Source of the DNA: Aeromonas lacus
GTDB lineage: Bacteria > Pseudomonadota > Gammaproteobacteria > Enterobacterales > Aeromonadaceae
NCBI RefSeq assembly: GCF_000764665.1
Contig: NZ_JRGM01000134.1
Coordinates: forward strand, 1 to 64,000
Direction of reading: 5' to 3'
DNA length: 64,000 nt
Part shown: one piece after another, positions 38,247 through 49,711 of the stretch
Numbering within the stretch: position 1 is the stretch's first letter
How the letters are laid out: every line of letters starts with the position of its first letter
Program-made: the position numbers and the translations under genes
Notes under the pieces: generated by a model
The model's database searches: none
The model's input: the letters and a program-made list of their open reading frames with translations, nothing else
What the model was told of the DNA's origin: nothing

Positions 38247-41200
38247 ATGGATATCTTGCGTGGTGCCCCTGCACTGTCTGAGTTTCGTGTCCAAAAACTG
38301 CTGCAGCGATTTGCGCAGATGAAACAGGAGAGAGGAGTAGAGATAGAGGATGTCTATGCCGAATACGTGCACTTTGCCGAGCTTTCGAGCCCGTTGTCGC
38401 CTCCGGAGCGAGCGACCTTGGGCCAGCTTCTGCGCTACGGCCCGACTATCCCCGAACACACCCCCAGCGGTCAGCTGTTTCTCGTTACCCCCCGCCCCGG
38501 CACTATCTCCCCCTGGTCTTCCAAAGCAACCGACATCGCCCACAACTGCGGCCTGAACAAGGTCAAGCGGCTGGAGCGCGGTATTGCCTATTACGTGCAG
38601 GCCAAGGGTGAGCTGAGCGCCGCCCAGCGTGCCGATGTGGCGGCCGTGCTGCACGATCGCATGATGGAGACAGTGTTTGCCGACATGGAAGCGGCGAGCG
38701 CCCTGTTTGCTCACCATGAGCCGCGTCCCTTCACCCAGGTGGATGTGCTGGACGGTGGTCGCGCCGCGCTGGCCGAGGCCAACGTGGCGCTCGGTCTGGC
38801 CCTGGCCGACGACGAGATCGACTATCTGGTGGAGAATTTCACCCGGTTGGGCCGCAACCCCAACGACATCGAGCTCTATATGTTTGCCCAGGCAAACTCC
38901 GAGCACTGTCGCCACAAGATCTTCAACGCCGACTGGACCATCGACGGTGAGCAGCAGCCCAAGTCGCTGTTCAAGATGATCAAGAACACCTTCGAGCAGA
39001 CGCCGGATCATGTCCTCTCTGCTTATAAAGACAACGCTGCGGTGATGGAAGGGAGCCAGGGTGGCCGCTTCTTCCCGAGCCCGGCCAGCGGCGAGTACCA
39101 GTACACCCAAGAGCAGGTCGACATCCTGATGAAGGTGGAGACCCACAATCACCCGACCGCCATCTCCCCGTTCCCGGGGGCGGCCACCGGCTCCGGCGGC
39201 GAAATCCGCGACGAGGGTGCCACCGGTCGCGGTGCCAAGCCCAAGGCGGGTCTGGTGGGCTTCTCCGTCTCCAACCTGCGTATCCCCGGCTTTGAGCAGC
39301 CCTGGGAGCAGGATTTCGGCAAGCCGAGCCGCATCGTTAGCGCCTTCGATATCATGCAGGAAGGGCCGCTCGGTGGCGCCGCCTTCAACAACGAGTTCGG
39401 CCGTCCGGCCATTCTCGGTTACTTCCGTACCTTCGAAGAGGAGGTGCCGAGCCACAACGGCGTCGAGGTGCGTGGCTACCACAAACCCATCATGCTGGCG
39501 GGTGGTATCGGCAATATCCGCACCGAGCATGTCCAGAAAGGGGAGATCCCGGTCGGGGCGGCCCTCATCGTGCTGGGCGGCCCGGCGATGAACATCGGTC
39601 TGGGCGGCGGCGCGGCTTCCTCCATGGCTTCCGGCCAGTCGGCCGAAGATCTCGATTTTGCCTCGGTGCAGCGTGACAACCCCGAGATGGAGCGCCGGTG
39701 TCAGGAGGTGATCGACCGCTGCTGGCAGCTGGGGGACGACAACCCCATCGTCTTCATTCACGACGTGGGCGCCGGTGGCCTCTCCAACGCCATGCCGGAG
39801 TTGGTGAGCGATGGCGATCGCGGTGGTCGCTTCGACTTGCGCGCTATCCCGAACGACGAGCCGGGCATGAGCCCGCTGGAGATCTGGTGCAACGAATCCC
39901 AGGAGCGTTACGTGCTGGCGGTGGCCAAGGAGAAGCTGCCGCTTTTCAAGGCGCTGTGCGAGCGCGAGCGCGCACCCTATGCCGTTATCGGTACTGCCAC
40001 CGAAGAGAAGCACCTGACGCTCTCCGATCAGCATTTTGACAACCACCCTATCGATCTGCCGCTGGACGTGCTGCTGGGCAAGACCCCCAAGATGCACCGC
40101 GACGTGGTGACCCTGCCGGCACAAGGCAAAGCGCTCCAACTCGATGGCATCACTCTGGGCGAGGCTGCCGAGCGGGTGCTGCGTCTGCCGACCGTGGCGG
40201 AGAAATCCTTCCTTATCACCATCGGTGATCGCAGCGTGACCGGTCTGGTCAACCGCGACCAGATGGTCGGCCCCTGGCAGATCCCGGTTGCTGATTGCGC
40301 CGTCACCGCCGCTACCTACGACAGCTACCACGGCGAAGCCATGTCCATGGGCGAGCGCACCCCGGTGGCGCTGCTCTCCCACGCCGCCTCTGCCCGTATG
40401 GCGGTGGCGGAAGCACTCACCAACCTGGCGCCGGCTCACATCGGATCTCTGAAGCGAGTCAAGCTCTCCGCCAACTGGATGGCCGCCGCCGGTCACCCGG
40501 GGGAAGATGCCGGCCTCTATGAGGCGGTCAAAGCAGTAGGCGAGGAGCTCTGCCCGGCCCTTGGCATCACTATCCCGGTGGGCAAGGACTCCATGTCGAT
40601 GAAGACCCGCTGGCAGCAGGATGGCAAGGAGCACAGCGTCACCTCGCCGCTCTCCCTGCTCATCTCCGCCTTTGCCCGGGTCGAGGATGTGCGCAACACG
40701 GTTACTCCGCAGCTGCGTACCGATCTCGGTGAGACCGACCTTATCCTGATTGACCTTGGCAACGGCAAGCAGCGCCTCGGCGCCTCGGCGCTGGCGCAGG
40801 TCTATCGCCAGCTGGGCGACAAGGCGCCGGATCTCGACAATCCGGTCCAGCTCAAGGGCTTCTTCAACGCCATTCAGGCGCTGGTGGCCGATCGTAAACT
40901 GATCGCCTACCACGACCGTTCTGACGGTGGCCTGTTCGTCACCTTGGTGGAGATGGCCTTTGCCGGTCACTGTGGTCTCGACATCCAGCTCGATCGCATC
41001 GGTGGCGAGCTGCTGCCAGCCCTGTTCAACGAGGAGCTGGGTGCCGTCATTCAGGTGCGCCGTGAAGATAAAGAGGCGGTGATGACCCTGCTGGCCGGTC
41101 ACGGTCTGGCGGCCTGCTCCCACGTGCTCGGTTCGGTGCGCGAGGGGGATCTCATCACCTTGCAGCGGGCCGGTCAGGAGGTCTATCGCGCCAGCCGCAC

Positions 41201-42152
41201 CGCCCTGCGTACCATCTGGGGCGAGACCAGCTGGCAGATGCAGCGCCTGCGCGACAACCCCGAGTGCGCGGATCAGGAGCATGCTGCCCGTCAGGACGCC
41301 ACCGATCCGGGCCTGCAGGCCAAGCTCAGCTTCAACCCGGCCGAAGATGTGGCCGCACCTTACATTGCCCGTGGGGTCTCCCCCCGTCTGGCGGTGCTGC
41401 GCGAGCAGGGGGTCAACTCCCACGTCGAGATGGCGGCGGCGTTTGACCGTGCCGGCTTTGCGGCGGTAGACGTCCATATGAGCGACATCCTCTCCGGCCG
41501 CATCAAGCTGGAGGAGTTCCAGACCCTGGTGGCTTGTGGCGGCTTCTCCTACGGCGACGTGCTGGGGGCGGGCGAAGGCTGGGCCAAGTCCATCCTGTTC
41601 AACGACGGTGCCCGCGAGCAGTTCCAGCGCTTCTTCGAGCGTGGCGATACCTTGTCGCTGGGCGTGTGCAACGGTTGCCAGATGATGTCCAACCTGCGCG
41701 AGCTGATCCCGGGTGCCGATCTGTGGCCGCGCTTCGTGCGCAACCGCTCCGAGCGCTTCGAGGCCCGCTTCAGTCTGGTGCAGGTACAGGAGTCCCCGTC
41801 GGCCTTCTTCGCTGGCATGGCAGGCTCCGTGATGCCTATTGCCGTCTCCCACGGGGAAGGGCGTGTCGAGGTGCGCGATGCCGCTCACCTGAGCGCACTG
41901 CAGCAGAGCGGTCTGGTAGGGCTGCGCTTTGTCGACAACCGCGGCAGCGTAACCGAGCAGTACCCGGCCAACCCGAACGGCTCGCCGGATGGCATCACCG
42001 CGGTGACCACGCAAGATGGCCGCGCCACCATCATGATGCCACACCCGGAGCGGGTGTTCCGTACAGTGGCCAACTCCTGGCACCCGGACAATTGGGGCGA
42101 GGATGGTGCCTGGATGCGGATGTTCCGCAACGCCCGGGTTCGTCTGGGTTAA
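38247..42152 (+). CDS. purL: Phosphoribosylformylglycinamidine synthase (PurL, large type)
   Basis: A 1301-aa single-chain FGAM synthase (E. coli 1295) for the fourth step of purine synthesis, ATP- and glutamine-dependent. The N-terminal linker and the FGAM synthase domain show [10 protein letters not shown] and [13 protein letters not shown]; the C-terminal glutaminase domain (from about 1040) has the nucleophile in [10 protein letters not shown] and the His/Glu pair in MPHPERVF. Start ATG 38247 has GAGAAAGG before it; the frame extends back but past the promoter. Terminator at 42171. Confidence 0.98.
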   Translation: MDILRGAPALSEFRVQKLLQRFAQMKQERGVEIEDVYAEYVHFAELSSPLSPPERATLGQLLRYGPTIPEHTPSGQLFLVTPRPGTISPWSSKATDIAHNCGLNKVKRLERGIAYYVQAKGELSAAQRADVAAVLHDRMMETVFADMEAASALFAHHEPRPFTQVDVLDGGRAALAEANVALGLALADDEIDYLVENFTRLGRNPNDIELYMFAQANSEHCRHKIFNADWTIDGEQQPKSLFKMIKNTFEQTPDHVLSAYKDNAAVMEGSQGGRFFPSPASGEYQYTQEQVDILMKVETHNHPTAISPFPGAATGSGGEIRDEGATGRGAKPKAGLVGFSVSNLRIPGFEQPWEQDFGKPSRIVSAFDIMQEGPLGGAAFNNEFGRPAILGYFRTFEEEVPSHNGVEVRGYHKPIMLAGGIGNIRTEHVQKGEIPVGAALIVLGGPAMNIGLGGGAASSMASGQSAEDLDFASVQRDNPEMERRCQEVIDRCWQLGDDNPIVFIHDVGAGGLSNAMPELVSDGDRGGRFDLRAIPNDEPGMSPLEIWCNESQERYVLAVAKEKLPLFKALCERERAPYAVIGTATEEKHLTLSDQHFDNHPIDLPLDVLLGKTPKMHRDVVTLPAQGKALQLDGITLGEAAERVLRLPTVAEKSFLITIGDRSVTGLVNRDQMVGPWQIPVADCAVTAATYDSYHGEAMSMGERTPVALLSHAASARMAVAEALTNLAPAHIGSLKRVKLSANWMAAAGHPGEDAGLYEAVKAVGEELCPALGITIPVGKDSMSMKTRWQQDGKEHSVTSPLSLLISAFARVEDVRNTVTPQLRTDLGETDLILIDLGNGKQRLGASALAQVYRQLGDKAPDLDNPVQLKGFFNAIQALVADRKLIAYHDRSDGGLFVTLVEMAFAGHCGLDIQLDRIGGELLPALFNEELGAVIQVRREDKEAVMTLLAGHGLAACSHVLGSVREGDLITLQRAGQEVYRASRTALRTIWGETSWQMQRLRDNPECADQEHAARQDATDPGLQAKLSFNPAEDVAAPYIARGVSPRLAVLREQGVNSHVEMAAAFDRAGFAAVDVHMSDILSGRIKLEEFQTLVACGGFSYGDVLGAGEGWAKSILFNDGAREQFQRFFERGDTLSLGVCNGCQMMSNLRELIPGADLWPRFVRNRSERFEARFSLVQVQESPSAFFAGMAGSVMPIAVSHGEGRVEVRDAAHLSALQQSGLVGLRFVDNRGSVTEQYPANPNGSPDGITAVTTQDGRATIMMPHPERVFRTVANSWHPDNWGEDGAWMRMFRNARVRLG

Positions 42153-42170
42153 GTTCGCATCGCAAACAAC

Positions 42171-42197
42171 AAACCGGCCCCTGTGGCCGGTTTTTTT
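42171..42197 (+). terminator. Terminator of purL
   Basis: AAACCGGCC (42171-42179) with GGCCGGTTT (42185-42193), then a T run. Confidence 0.85.
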
Positions 42198-42330
42198 ATT
42201 GTCAACGCAGCGGCTTTGGCAACAAAGGTGTGAAAGTCAGTCAATGGTTTCACTGTAGGGACATCGATAGGTGACACGAATAGATTCAAGTACTGCAAAT
42301 GGGTTCAGGGGGAGGGGAAAGATGAGGATA

Positions 42331-42360
42331 AAAAAACCGGCAGCCAAGGCTGCCGGTTTT
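42331..42360 (-). terminator. Terminator of the nuo operon
   Basis: AAAACCGGCAGCC (42333-42345) with GGCTGCCGGTTTT (42348-42360); the reverse strand ends in T7. It lies just after the nuoN stop. Confidence 0.85.
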
Positions 42361-42376
42361 GATTTAGAGAAGGGGA

Positions 42377-43840
42377 TTATTGCAGAACGACGTTCTGGAA
42401 ACCCTGTACCAGTGAGATGACGGGTTGTGGGTAGAGGCCGAGCAATACCACCAGAGCGGCGGAGAGCAGCACGACCACGCCACCTGAGGAGAGAGCCCAG
42501 TTGGCGCTGGCATCACGCTGCTGCATGCCCGGTTCGCGCAGATAGAGGGTCACCATCACTCGGAGGTAGTAGTAGAGCCCCAGCGCACTGCCCAGGATGA
42601 TGGCGGCGGAGAGCCACCAGAGCTGCGCTTCGACAGTCACACCGATGATGTAGAACTTGCCGATGAAGCCGAGCGTCATCGGGATACCTGCCAGAGAGAG
42701 CATCATCACGGTCAGTACGGCGGTCAGGTAGGGACGCTTCCAGAACAGGCCGCGATAGCTGTGCAGAGAGTCCGCATCCTTGCCGCGATAGGGGCTCGAC
42801 ATCATGCTGACGACGCCAAAGGCGCCCAGGCTGGTGAAGAGATACATCAGCAGGTAGACCCCGGCCGCTTCAACAGGCATCTGGCCGATACGGCTCGCCA
42901 CGATCACCGCCAGCAGATAACCAAAGTGGGAGATGGAGGAGTAGCCCAGCATCCGCTTGATGTTGCTTTGCACCAGTGCCAGCAGGTTGCCGATAAGGAT
43001 GGAGATGAACGCCATGGCGGCCAGCAACCAGTGGATCATGGGATCGGCTGCAGCCGGTACGGCCAGATAGAAGCGCAGCAGTACGGCAAACACGGCGACC
43101 TTGCTGACGGTTGCAAGGAAGGTGGCGACCGGTGCCGGTGCACCTTCATAGACATCCGGTGTCCAGAGATGGAAGGGGGCCAGGGAGAGCTTGAAGGCAA
43201 AACCGACCAGCATCAGACCGAGGCCACCCATCAGCAGCGGATGGTGAGCCGGGCTCTGGGCCATGGTCACCCCGAGGGCATCAAAGCTCAGGCTGCCAGC
43301 CTGGGCATAGAGCAGCGCCATGCCAAACAGCAGGAATGCGGTGGCGGCGGCAGAGAGCACCATGTACTTCACCGCGGCTTCCAGCGAGTGGCGCTCGCGG
43401 TAGGCGTACCCAACCAGACCGAACATCGGCAGGGTCAGCATCTCGATCCCGATAAAGAGGGAGGCGAGGTGGCGGGAGCAGGCCAGCACCAGACCACCGG
43501 CAGTGGCGATCAGCAGCAGCAGGAAGAACTCTTCCCGGTTATCCGGGTAGGCTTTTAGCCACGATTGGCCGAAGGTGCAGGTTGCCAGCGCACCAATCAG
43601 CACCAATCCCATGTAGAAGACGGCATAGCCATCGACTTGCAGTAGCGGGGTAACGCCCCGATCCCCCTGTGTCATGACGATGGGCAAGGAGAAGAGCGCC
43701 AGGTTGAGACCAATTATGGTGACGGTAAAGGCGGTAGTGACACAGCGGCGCCACGCGATGGCCAGCATCAGGGCCGCCATGGCCCCGGTGGTCAGCAGCA
43801 GTGGAAGCAGTGCCAGCAGTTGGGAAGCGGAGAAAGTCAT
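42377..43840 (-). CDS. nuoN: NADH-quinone oxidoreductase subunit N
   Basis: A 487-aa antiporter-like membrane subunit of complex I with about 14 membrane segments. The conserved proton-path lysine lies in the helix with [12 protein letters not shown], and the family block [14 protein letters not shown] is present. Last gene of the operon; its start overlaps the nuoM stop (ATGA). Confidence 0.97.
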   Translation of the reverse strand: MTFSASQLLALLPLLLTTGAMAALMLAIAWRRCVTTAFTVTIIGLNLALFSLPIVMTQGDRGVTPLLQVDGYAVFYMGLVLIGALATCTFGQSWLKAYPDNREEFFLLLLIATAGGLVLACSRHLASLFIGIEMLTLPMFGLVGYAYRERHSLEAAVKYMVLSAAATAFLLFGMALLYAQAGSLSFDALGVTMAQSPAHHPLLMGGLGLMLVGFAFKLSLAPFHLWTPDVYEGAPAPVATFLATVSKVAVFAVLLRFYLAVPAAADPMIHWLLAAMAFISILIGNLLALVQSNIKRMLGYSSISHFGYLLAVIVASRIGQMPVEAAGVYLLMYLFTSLGAFGVVSMMSSPYRGKDADSLHSYRGLFWKRPYLTAVLTVMMLSLAGIPMTLGFIGKFYIIGVTVEAQLWWLSAAIILGSALGLYYYLRVMVTLYLREPGMQQRDASANWALSSGGVVVLLSAALVVLLGLYPQPVISLVQGFQNVVLQ

Positions 43841-45381
43841 TGCAGAGCTCCAGCAGTTGGCAGCAGATACCAGTGCAGCACGTTGATGAGGCTGCTGCTG
43901 GCGGTATCAATCACGGGTTGGGGATAGAGGCCCAGCAGAACCAGCAGACCCGCAATCACCATCATCATTGTCAGTTCGCGGCGATCCAGTCCTTTCAGGA
44001 TGCTCTCGTCCTTGGCCGGGCCAAAGCAGGCGCGCTGCAGCATGATAAGGGAGTAGACCGAGGCCAGTACCAGACCGAAGGTGGCGACTGCAGTGATCAC
44101 CGGGGCGACCTGGAAGCTGCCGATCAGGATCAGGAACTCACCGACGAAGTTGCCGGTACCCGGCATGCCCAGAGAGGCGACCGAGAAGAAGAGCATCACG
44201 CCCGGCAGATAGCGCAGGCGTCCCCACAGACCACCCATCTGGCGCAGATCGCGGGTATGCAGACGCTCATAGAGCTGACCGCAGAGGATGAAGAGGCCGG
44301 CGGCGGAGAGACCGTGGGCAATCATCTGTACTACAGCGCCCTGCAGGGCCACTTCGCTACCCGAGTAGATAGCGATCATCACAAAACCCATGTGGGAGAT
44401 GCTGGTGTAGGCCACCAGCCGTTTGATGTCGGTCTGGGCAAAGGCCACGATGGCGCCATAGATGATACCGATCAGGCCCAGCACCATGGCGTAGGGGGCA
44501 AACTCGGCAGACGCTTCCGGGAACAGCGGCAGGGCAAAGCGCAGCAGACCGTAGGCGGCGGTTTTCAGCAGAATACCGGCCAGATCCACAGAACCCGCAG
44601 TCGGTGCCTGACTATGGGCATCCGGCAGCCAGCCGTGCAGCGGTACCAGCGGCATCTTGACCGCGAAGGCGATGAAGAAGCCCAGCATCAGCAGCCACTG
44701 AACGCCCTTGCTCATCGGGGTATTGAGCAGATCCAGATAGTTGAAAGTGAAAACACCGGTTGCATGCTGGTGGGTCAGCACCAGCCCGATGATGGCCACC
44801 AGCATGATCAGGCCGCTCACCTGGGTGTAGATGAAGAACTTGGTCGCCGCGTTGATCCGTGATTTGCCGTCAGTGACCGAGTGGCCCCAGAGCGCAATCA
44901 GGAAGTACATGGGAACCAGCATCATCTCCCAGAAGAAGAAGAAGAGGAACAGGTCCAGCGCCATAAAGACACCGAGTACACCGCCCAGGATCCAGAGCAG
45001 GTTGAGGTGGAAGAAGCCGATGCGTTGCACGATCTCTTTCCACGAACAGAGGATGGCCAGCACCCCGATAAAGCAGGTGAGGATGACCATCAGCAGTGAC
45101 AAACCATCCACTGCCAGATGCAGGGAGATGCCGAAGCGGGGGATCCAGGGCAGACGCCATTCGGCAGCCCATGGGGAAGCGGCACCAGTGACGCCCGCGC
45201 TATCGAGGCCGGTGGTGGCAAGAGAGAAGTCACCACTTAGCCAGATGGCACAGGAGAGCAGCAGGCTGGCGCTCATGGAGAGGAGGGCAACCCAGCGGAC
45301 AAACTGCCCGCCGAGACGCTCCATCTGCCAGCAGAGCAAGCCGCCGATAAAAGGAATTAACAAGATCCAGAGTAAGGTCAC
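43837..45381 (-). CDS. nuoM: NADH-quinone oxidoreductase subunit M
   Basis: A 514-aa antiporter-like membrane subunit of complex I. Blocks such as [35 protein letters not shown] and [14 protein letters not shown] (each in its usual helix) are seen. The start is GTG 45381 by alignment to [15 protein letters not shown] 99-base gap to nuoL contains a short frame (see 45386). Confidence 0.97.
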   Translation of the reverse strand: MTLLWILLIPFIGGLLCWQMERLGGQFVRWVALLSMSASLLLSCAIWLSGDFSLATTGLDSAGVTGAASPWAAEWRLPWIPRFGISLHLAVDGLSLLMVILTCFIGVLAILCSWKEIVQRIGFFHLNLLWILGGVLGVFMALDLFLFFFFWEMMLVPMYFLIALWGHSVTDGKSRINAATKFFIYTQVSGLIMLVAIIGLVLTHQHATGVFTFNYLDLLNTPMSKGVQWLLMLGFFIAFAVKMPLVPLHGWLPDAHSQAPTAGSVDLAGILLKTAAYGLLRFALPLFPEASAEFAPYAMVLGLIGIIYGAIVAFAQTDIKRLVAYTSISHMGFVMIAIYSGSEVALQGAVVQMIAHGLSAAGLFILCGQLYERLHTRDLRQMGGLWGRLRYLPGVMLFFSVASLGMPGTGNFVGEFLILIGSFQVAPVITAVATFGLVLASVYSLIMLQRACFGPAKDESILKGLDRRELTMMMVIAGLLVLLGLYPQPVIDTASSSLINVLHWYLLPTAGALQ

Positions 45382-45385
45382 GGTA

Positions 45386-45475
45386 TCAGCTCTCGTTCAA
45401 GTTCATATGAGATTGCACGCCCTGTTCCATCAAGGTCGGCAAACAGCCCGGCTGTACGATTTTCGTGTTGTTCAT
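45386..45475 (-). CDS. Possible 29-aa peptide in the nuoL-nuoM gap
   Basis: An ATG frame (MNNTKIVQPGCLPTL and onward) starts five bases after the nuoL stop and ends two codons before the nuoM GTG. The ribosome binding site is poor. It could be a translated spacer that couples nuoL and nuoM, or chance. Confidence 0.25.
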   Translation of the reverse strand: MNNTKIVQPGCLPTLMEQGVQSHMNLNES

Positions 45476-45480
45476 CGCGT

Positions 45481-47328
45481 TTACCCCAGTAGCAGCAGTG
45501 CCAGCACCAGTGCTGCACCGATCCCCATGGAAGCGGCATACCAGCGCAACTTGCCGGTGACCGTCCAGGCCAGCAACTGGTTGCCACGCAGGGCAAACCA
45601 GGCGGGCAGGCCCATCATCCAGTCCAGCGGATCCTGCCCGACCAGACGGGTAGCCAGCAGATAGGGCTTGACCCACAGCTGGTCGTAGAGCCAGTCAAAG
45701 CCCCAGGCGTTGAACCAGAGGGTGCTGAGCAGACGGCCCGGCGCACTGTTGGCAATCGAGGTGGCCAGTCGGCGCTCACCGAGGAACAGGAAGGCGGCCA
45801 GCGCAATGCCTGCGATGGCAATGATGCCGGAGGCTACCTCCAGCGCATGGCGACCCTCTTCGATATGATCACCCGGGCCTGCGGGTAGCACACCTGCCAG
45901 TGGCGGGGTGATCAGTGCCCCGATGCCGGTGGAGAGCACCAGCAGTACCAGTAGCGGCAGATGGTGAGCCAGACCGTGACCGGCGTGGGCTTTGGTCTGC
46001 TCTTTGCCATGGAAGGCGATAAAGATCAGCCGGAAGGTATAGAGGGAGGTCAGGAATGCCCCTACCAGACCAGCCCACAGCAGAGCGCTTTGGCCAGAGG
46101 CTTCTACTTGCCACAGAATGGCGTCCTTACTATAGAAACCGGAGGTGACCAGCGGCAGCGCGGCCAGCGCCGAACCACCCACCAGGAAGCAGGCATAGAC
46201 CAGCGGCAGGCTCTTGCGCAGGCCGCCCATCTTGAAGATGTTCTGCTCGTGGTGTGTCGCGACGATAACGGCACCAGCGGAGAGGAACAGCAGCGCCTTG
46301 AAGAAGGCGTGGGTCATCAGGTGGAAGATGGCCCCTTCCCATGCGCCGACACCGAGTGCCAGGAACATGTAGCCAATCTGGCTCATGGTGGAGTAGGCGA
46401 GGATCCGCTTGATGTCGGTCTGAACCAGCGCCGCAAAGCCTGCCAGCACCAGGGTGATGGCACCGACCAGCCCGACCAGATGGAGGATCTCCGGTGCCAG
46501 CAGGAACAGACCGTGGGTGCGGGCAATCAGGTAGACACCGGCGGTCACCATGGTGGCTGCGTGGATCAGCGCAGAGACCGGTGTGGGGCCTGCCATCGCA
46601 TCCGCCAGCCAGGTTTGCAGCGGCAACTGGGCCGATTTACCGACCGCACCACCCAGCAGCATCAGGCAGGCGAGCGACAGGGCAGGGGAGCCCTCGGCAA
46701 ACATGGTCGGCGCACGAACCAGCAGCTCGTGGATATTTAGGGTGCCCAGTTCGCGATAAAGGATAAACAGGCCGATCGCGAGGAACACGTCACCCACACG
46801 GGTCACGATGAAGGCCTTGAGGGCCGCCGCGCCATTGTTGCGATCCTTGTAGTAGAAGCCGATCAGCAGGTAGCTGCACAGCCCCACCCCTTCCCAGCCG
46901 AGGTAGACAAACAGCAGGTCATCGGCCAGTACCAGAAACAGCATGCTGGCGATAAAGAGGTTGGTGTAGGTGAAGAAGCGGGAGTAGCCCTCTTCACCGC
47001 GCATGTACCAGGAGGCGAACAGGTGGATGAAGAAGCCCACCCCGGTCACTACACCCAACATGGTCAGCGACAGGCCATCCAGCGCCAGGCTGAAGGTGGG
47101 GGTGAAGTGGCCTACCGCCATCCACTGCCACAGGTGCTGGATATAGACGCCACCCTCGGGCGGGTTGGCCAGAAAGTCCATGCCGACCCAGAGCGTGGTA
47201 AGCGCCGAGAGACCAATGGAACCCACCCCGATCAGCGCCGAGGTGCGCTCCCCCAGACGGCCGAGGGAGAAGGCCAATACCAGCCACCCCAGCAGCGGAA
47301 ATAGAAAAGTCAGATATAAGAGGCTCAT
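45481..47328 (-). CDS. nuoL: NADH-quinone oxidoreductase subunit L
   Basis: A 615-aa antiporter-like subunit at the far end of the membrane arm, with about 16 membrane segments including the long lateral helix at the C-terminus. Family blocks: [49 protein letters not shown] (in parts) and [18 protein letters not shown]. Start at 47328 overlaps the nuoK stop (ATGA). Confidence 0.97.
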   Translation of the reverse strand: MSLLYLTFLFPLLGWLVLAFSLGRLGERTSALIGVGSIGLSALTTLWVGMDFLANPPEGGVYIQHLWQWMAVGHFTPTFSLALDGLSLTMLGVVTGVGFFIHLFASWYMRGEEGYSRFFTYTNLFIASMLFLVLADDLLFVYLGWEGVGLCSYLLIGFYYKDRNNGAAALKAFIVTRVGDVFLAIGLFILYRELGTLNIHELLVRAPTMFAEGSPALSLACLMLLGGAVGKSAQLPLQTWLADAMAGPTPVSALIHAATMVTAGVYLIARTHGLFLLAPEILHLVGLVGAITLVLAGFAALVQTDIKRILAYSTMSQIGYMFLALGVGAWEGAIFHLMTHAFFKALLFLSAGAVIVATHHEQNIFKMGGLRKSLPLVYACFLVGGSALAALPLVTSGFYSKDAILWQVEASGQSALLWAGLVGAFLTSLYTFRLIFIAFHGKEQTKAHAGHGLAHHLPLLVLLVLSTGIGALITPPLAGVLPAGPGDHIEEGRHALEVASGIIAIAGIALAAFLFLGERRLATSIANSAPGRLLSTLWFNAWGFDWLYDQLWVKPYLLATRLVGQDPLDWMMGLPAWFALRGNQLLAWTVTGKLRWYAASMGIGAALVLALLLLG

Positions 47329-47633
47329 CCGTGCATCTCGCTCACAGTGTCCACGTTAAGGGTGTGGTAACGACGATAGAGCAGCAGTAACAGGGCAAGG
47401 CCGATACTGGCCTCCGCTGCTGCCAGAGAAATCACCAGTATGTACATGATCTGGCCATCGGCCTGAGCCCAGCGGCTACCCGCCACCACAAATGCCAGTG
47501 CCGAGGCATTCATCATGATTTCGATGCTCATCAGGATGTAGAGCAGGTTGCGGCGGATCAGCAGGCCGCATAACCCGATGCAGAAGAGCACCGCGGCCAG
47601 CAGGAGGCCGTGCTCCATGGGGATTCCATTCAT
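47325..47633 (-). CDS. nuoK: NADH-quinone oxidoreductase subunit K
   Basis: A 102-aa subunit with three membrane segments. Glutamates needed for proton transfer are in SIEIMMNA and [10 protein letters not shown]. Start at 47633 has GGAGG upstream; overlaps nuoJ by four bases. Confidence 0.97.
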   Translation of the reverse strand: MNGIPMEHGLLLAAVLFCIGLCGLLIRRNLLYILMSIEIMMNASALAFVVAGSRWAQADGQIMYILVISLAAAEASIGLALLLLLYRRYHTLNVDTVSEMHG

Positions 47634-48181
47634 TGCTGACCTCCTTCATGTGACGGACGTGATTGATTGCGGGGGACGGAGAGCACTTCGCCGCTCTTGT
47701 CTTCCCGGCCCAGATGGTAGGCTGTCACCAGACCCGCCAGCAGCAGGATGGAGGCAAGCTCCACTGCCAGCACATAGGGGCCAAAGAGTTCGACACCCAC
47801 CTGTTTGGCGGTGACGTCGGTCACCCCGAGCAGGCCGCCGGTCACCCCGAGGATGCCGTGGGCCAGGAAGCCCAGCAGGATCAGCGAGAGCAGGGCTGGC
47901 CCCACCCAGGTCATGGGGGTGAGCCAGTTTTTCTCCTGCGCCTGTGCTGAACCCAAGTTCAGCATCATCACCACAAACACGAACAGCACCATGATGGCAC
48001 CCGCGTAGACGATCACCTGCAGGGCGCCGGCAAAGGCGGCACCCAGGCAGAAGAAGATCATGGCCACGGCGATGAGGGAGATGATGAGATTGAGCAGCGC
48101 ATGCATGGGATTGCTGGTGCTGATCACCCGCAGCGTGCTGTAAATGGCCACCAGGGCCGAGGCATAAAATGCCAGTTCCAT
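47630..48181 (-). CDS. nuoJ: NADH-quinone oxidoreductase subunit J
   Basis: A 183-aa membrane subunit of complex I with five membrane segments; the helix block [19 protein letters not shown] is characteristic. Start at 48181 ([11 protein letters not shown]) has GGAGTCA upstream; the longer frame into nuoI is unused. Confidence 0.96.
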   Translation of the reverse strand: MELAFYASALVAIYSTLRVISTSNPMHALLNLIISLIAVAMIFFCLGAAFAGALQVIVYAGAIMVLFVFVVMMLNLGSAQAQEKNWLTPMTWVGPALLSLILLGFLAHGILGVTGGLLGVTDVTAKQVGVELFGPYVLAVELASILLLAGLVTAYHLGREDKSGEVLSVPRNQSRPSHEGGQQ

Positions 48182-48191
48182 GATTGACTCC

Positions 48192-48734
48192 TCAGGGCAG
48201 CAGGCTCTTGACATCGATGGGTTTGGCTTCGTTTTCGGCTTCCCCTTTCGGCTTGCCGTCGATGGCCATCCCGCTCATGCGATAGAAGTTGTAGTCCGGG
48301 TATTTGCCTGGCCCGCTGATCAGCAGATCTTCCTTCTCGTACACCAGATCCTGGCGGCGATACTCACCCATTTCGAAATCCGGCGTCAGCTGGATAGCGG
48401 TGGTGGGGCAAGCCTCTTCGCACAGACCACAGAAGATGCAGCGGGAAAAGTTGATGCGAAAGAATTCCGGGTACCAGCGACCATCTTCTCGCTCGGATTT
48501 CTGCAGCGAGATACAGCCGACCGGGCAGGCGACCGCGCAGAGGTTGCAGGCCACGCAGCGCTCGTCACCGTCCGGATCGCGAGTCAGCACGATACGGCCG
48601 CGGTAGCGGGGCGGCACATAGACCGCCTCTTCCGGGTAGTTCAGGGTTTCACGAGGCCGCCAGGCATGGGAGAAGACCATGGCCAGACTGCGTAACTGGG
48701 TGCCAACACCCTGGATAATGCTAAAAATTTTCAT
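48192..48734 (-). CDS. nuoI: NADH-quinone oxidoreductase subunit I
   Basis: A 180-aa peripheral subunit holding two 4Fe-4S clusters (N6a and N6b) in [15 protein letters not shown] and [15 protein letters not shown]. The start ATG 48734 ([11 protein letters not shown]) has GAGG before it and gives the E. coli length exactly; a GTG at 48746 overlapping nuoH is possible. Confidence 0.97.
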   Translation of the reverse strand: MKIFSIIQGVGTQLRSLAMVFSHAWRPRETLNYPEEAVYVPPRYRGRIVLTRDPDGDERCVACNLCAVACPVGCISLQKSEREDGRWYPEFFRINFSRCIFCGLCEEACPTTAIQLTPDFEMGEYRRQDLVYEKEDLLISGPGKYPDYNFYRMSGMAIDGKPKGEAENEAKPIDVKSLLP

Positions 48735-48742
48735 CTCGTGCC

Positions 48743-49711
48743 TCACTGCACATTCATCAGCACTACTGCCGCGGTGACCAGCATATTAAGCAGGGTCAGC
48801 GGCAAGCAGACTTTCCAGCCAAATGCCATCACCTGGTCAAAGCGCGGGCGAGGCAGGGAGGCCCGCAGCAGAATGAAGAACACCATGAAGCAGGCGGTCT
48901 TCAGAGCAAACCAGATGAAGGGGGGCAACCAGGGACCGTGCCAGCCACCAAAGAAGAGGGTCACGATGAGCGAGGAGATCAGCACAATGCCGATATATTC
49001 GCCCACGAAGAAGAGACCCCATTTCATCCCCGCATACTCGATGTGATAACCATCGGCGAGCTCCTGCTCGGCCTCCGGCTGGTCAAATGGGTGACGGTGG
49101 GTGACGGCAACGCCGGCAAACAGGAAGGTGACAAAACCAAGGATCTGGGGGACCACGTTCCACAGACCAGCTTGAGCCTCGACGATGTCGCGCAGGTTGA
49201 AGCTGCCTGTCTGGATCACCACCCCCATTAGGGATAGGCCGAGGAATACCTCGTAGGAGAGGGTCTGGGCCGAGGCGCGCAGACTACCTAGCAGGGAGTA
49301 TTTGTTGTTGCTCGACCAGCCGGCGAACAGCACCGCATAGACCGCCAGCCCCGCGATGGCCAGGATGTAAAGCAGACCCACGTTGAGATCTGCCACGCCC
49401 CAGGTCGGGCTGATCGGCACGACCGCAAACGCCAGAATAAAGGCGGTGAAGGCGATGATGGGGGCCAGGATGAAGATCCGCCGATCGGCGAACGGCGGGA
49501 TCCAGTCCTCCTTGAAGAACATCTTGACCATGTCGGCCGCCAGTTGCAGCAGGCCGAACGGGCCAACCCGGTTGGGGCCGTAGCGATCCTGCCACAGCGC
49601 CAGCAGGCGGCGTTCGATGAAGCTCATGAAGGCGCCAGCCCCCACGATCCCCACCAGCACGAGCAGTGCCTTGCCGACCTCCAGCAACAGATCAATCAGC
49701 GAGTCGCTCAT
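48743..49711 (-). CDS. nuoH: NADH-quinone oxidoreductase subunit H
   Basis: A 322-aa membrane subunit forming the quinone chamber with NuoB and NuoD. About eight membrane segments; [18 protein letters not shown] and the loop [20 protein letters not shown] (two family blocks) are conserved. Start at 49711 overlaps the nuoG stop (ATGA). Confidence 0.97.
   Translation of the reverse strand: MSDSLIDLLLEVGKALLVLVGIVGAGAFMSFIERRLLALWQDRYGPNRVGPFGLLQLAADMVKMFFKEDWIPPFADRRIFILAPIIAFTAFILAFAVVPISPTWGVADLNVGLLYILAIAGLAVYAVLFAGWSSNNKYSLLGSLRASAQTLSYEVFLGLSLMGVVIQTGSFNLRDIVEAQAGLWNVVPQILGFVTFLFAGVAVTHRHPFDQPEAEQELADGYHIEYAGMKWGLFFVGEYIGIVLISSLIVTLFFGGWHGPWLPPFIWFALKTACFMVFFILLRASLPRPRFDQVMAFGWKVCLPLTLLNMLVTAAVVLMNVQ

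Noticed and set aside
38223-42083. 1286-codon open frame on the reverse strand opposite purL
   Set aside because: An antisense shadow of a long GC-rich gene; no start signals, no recognisable domains, and purL is certain.
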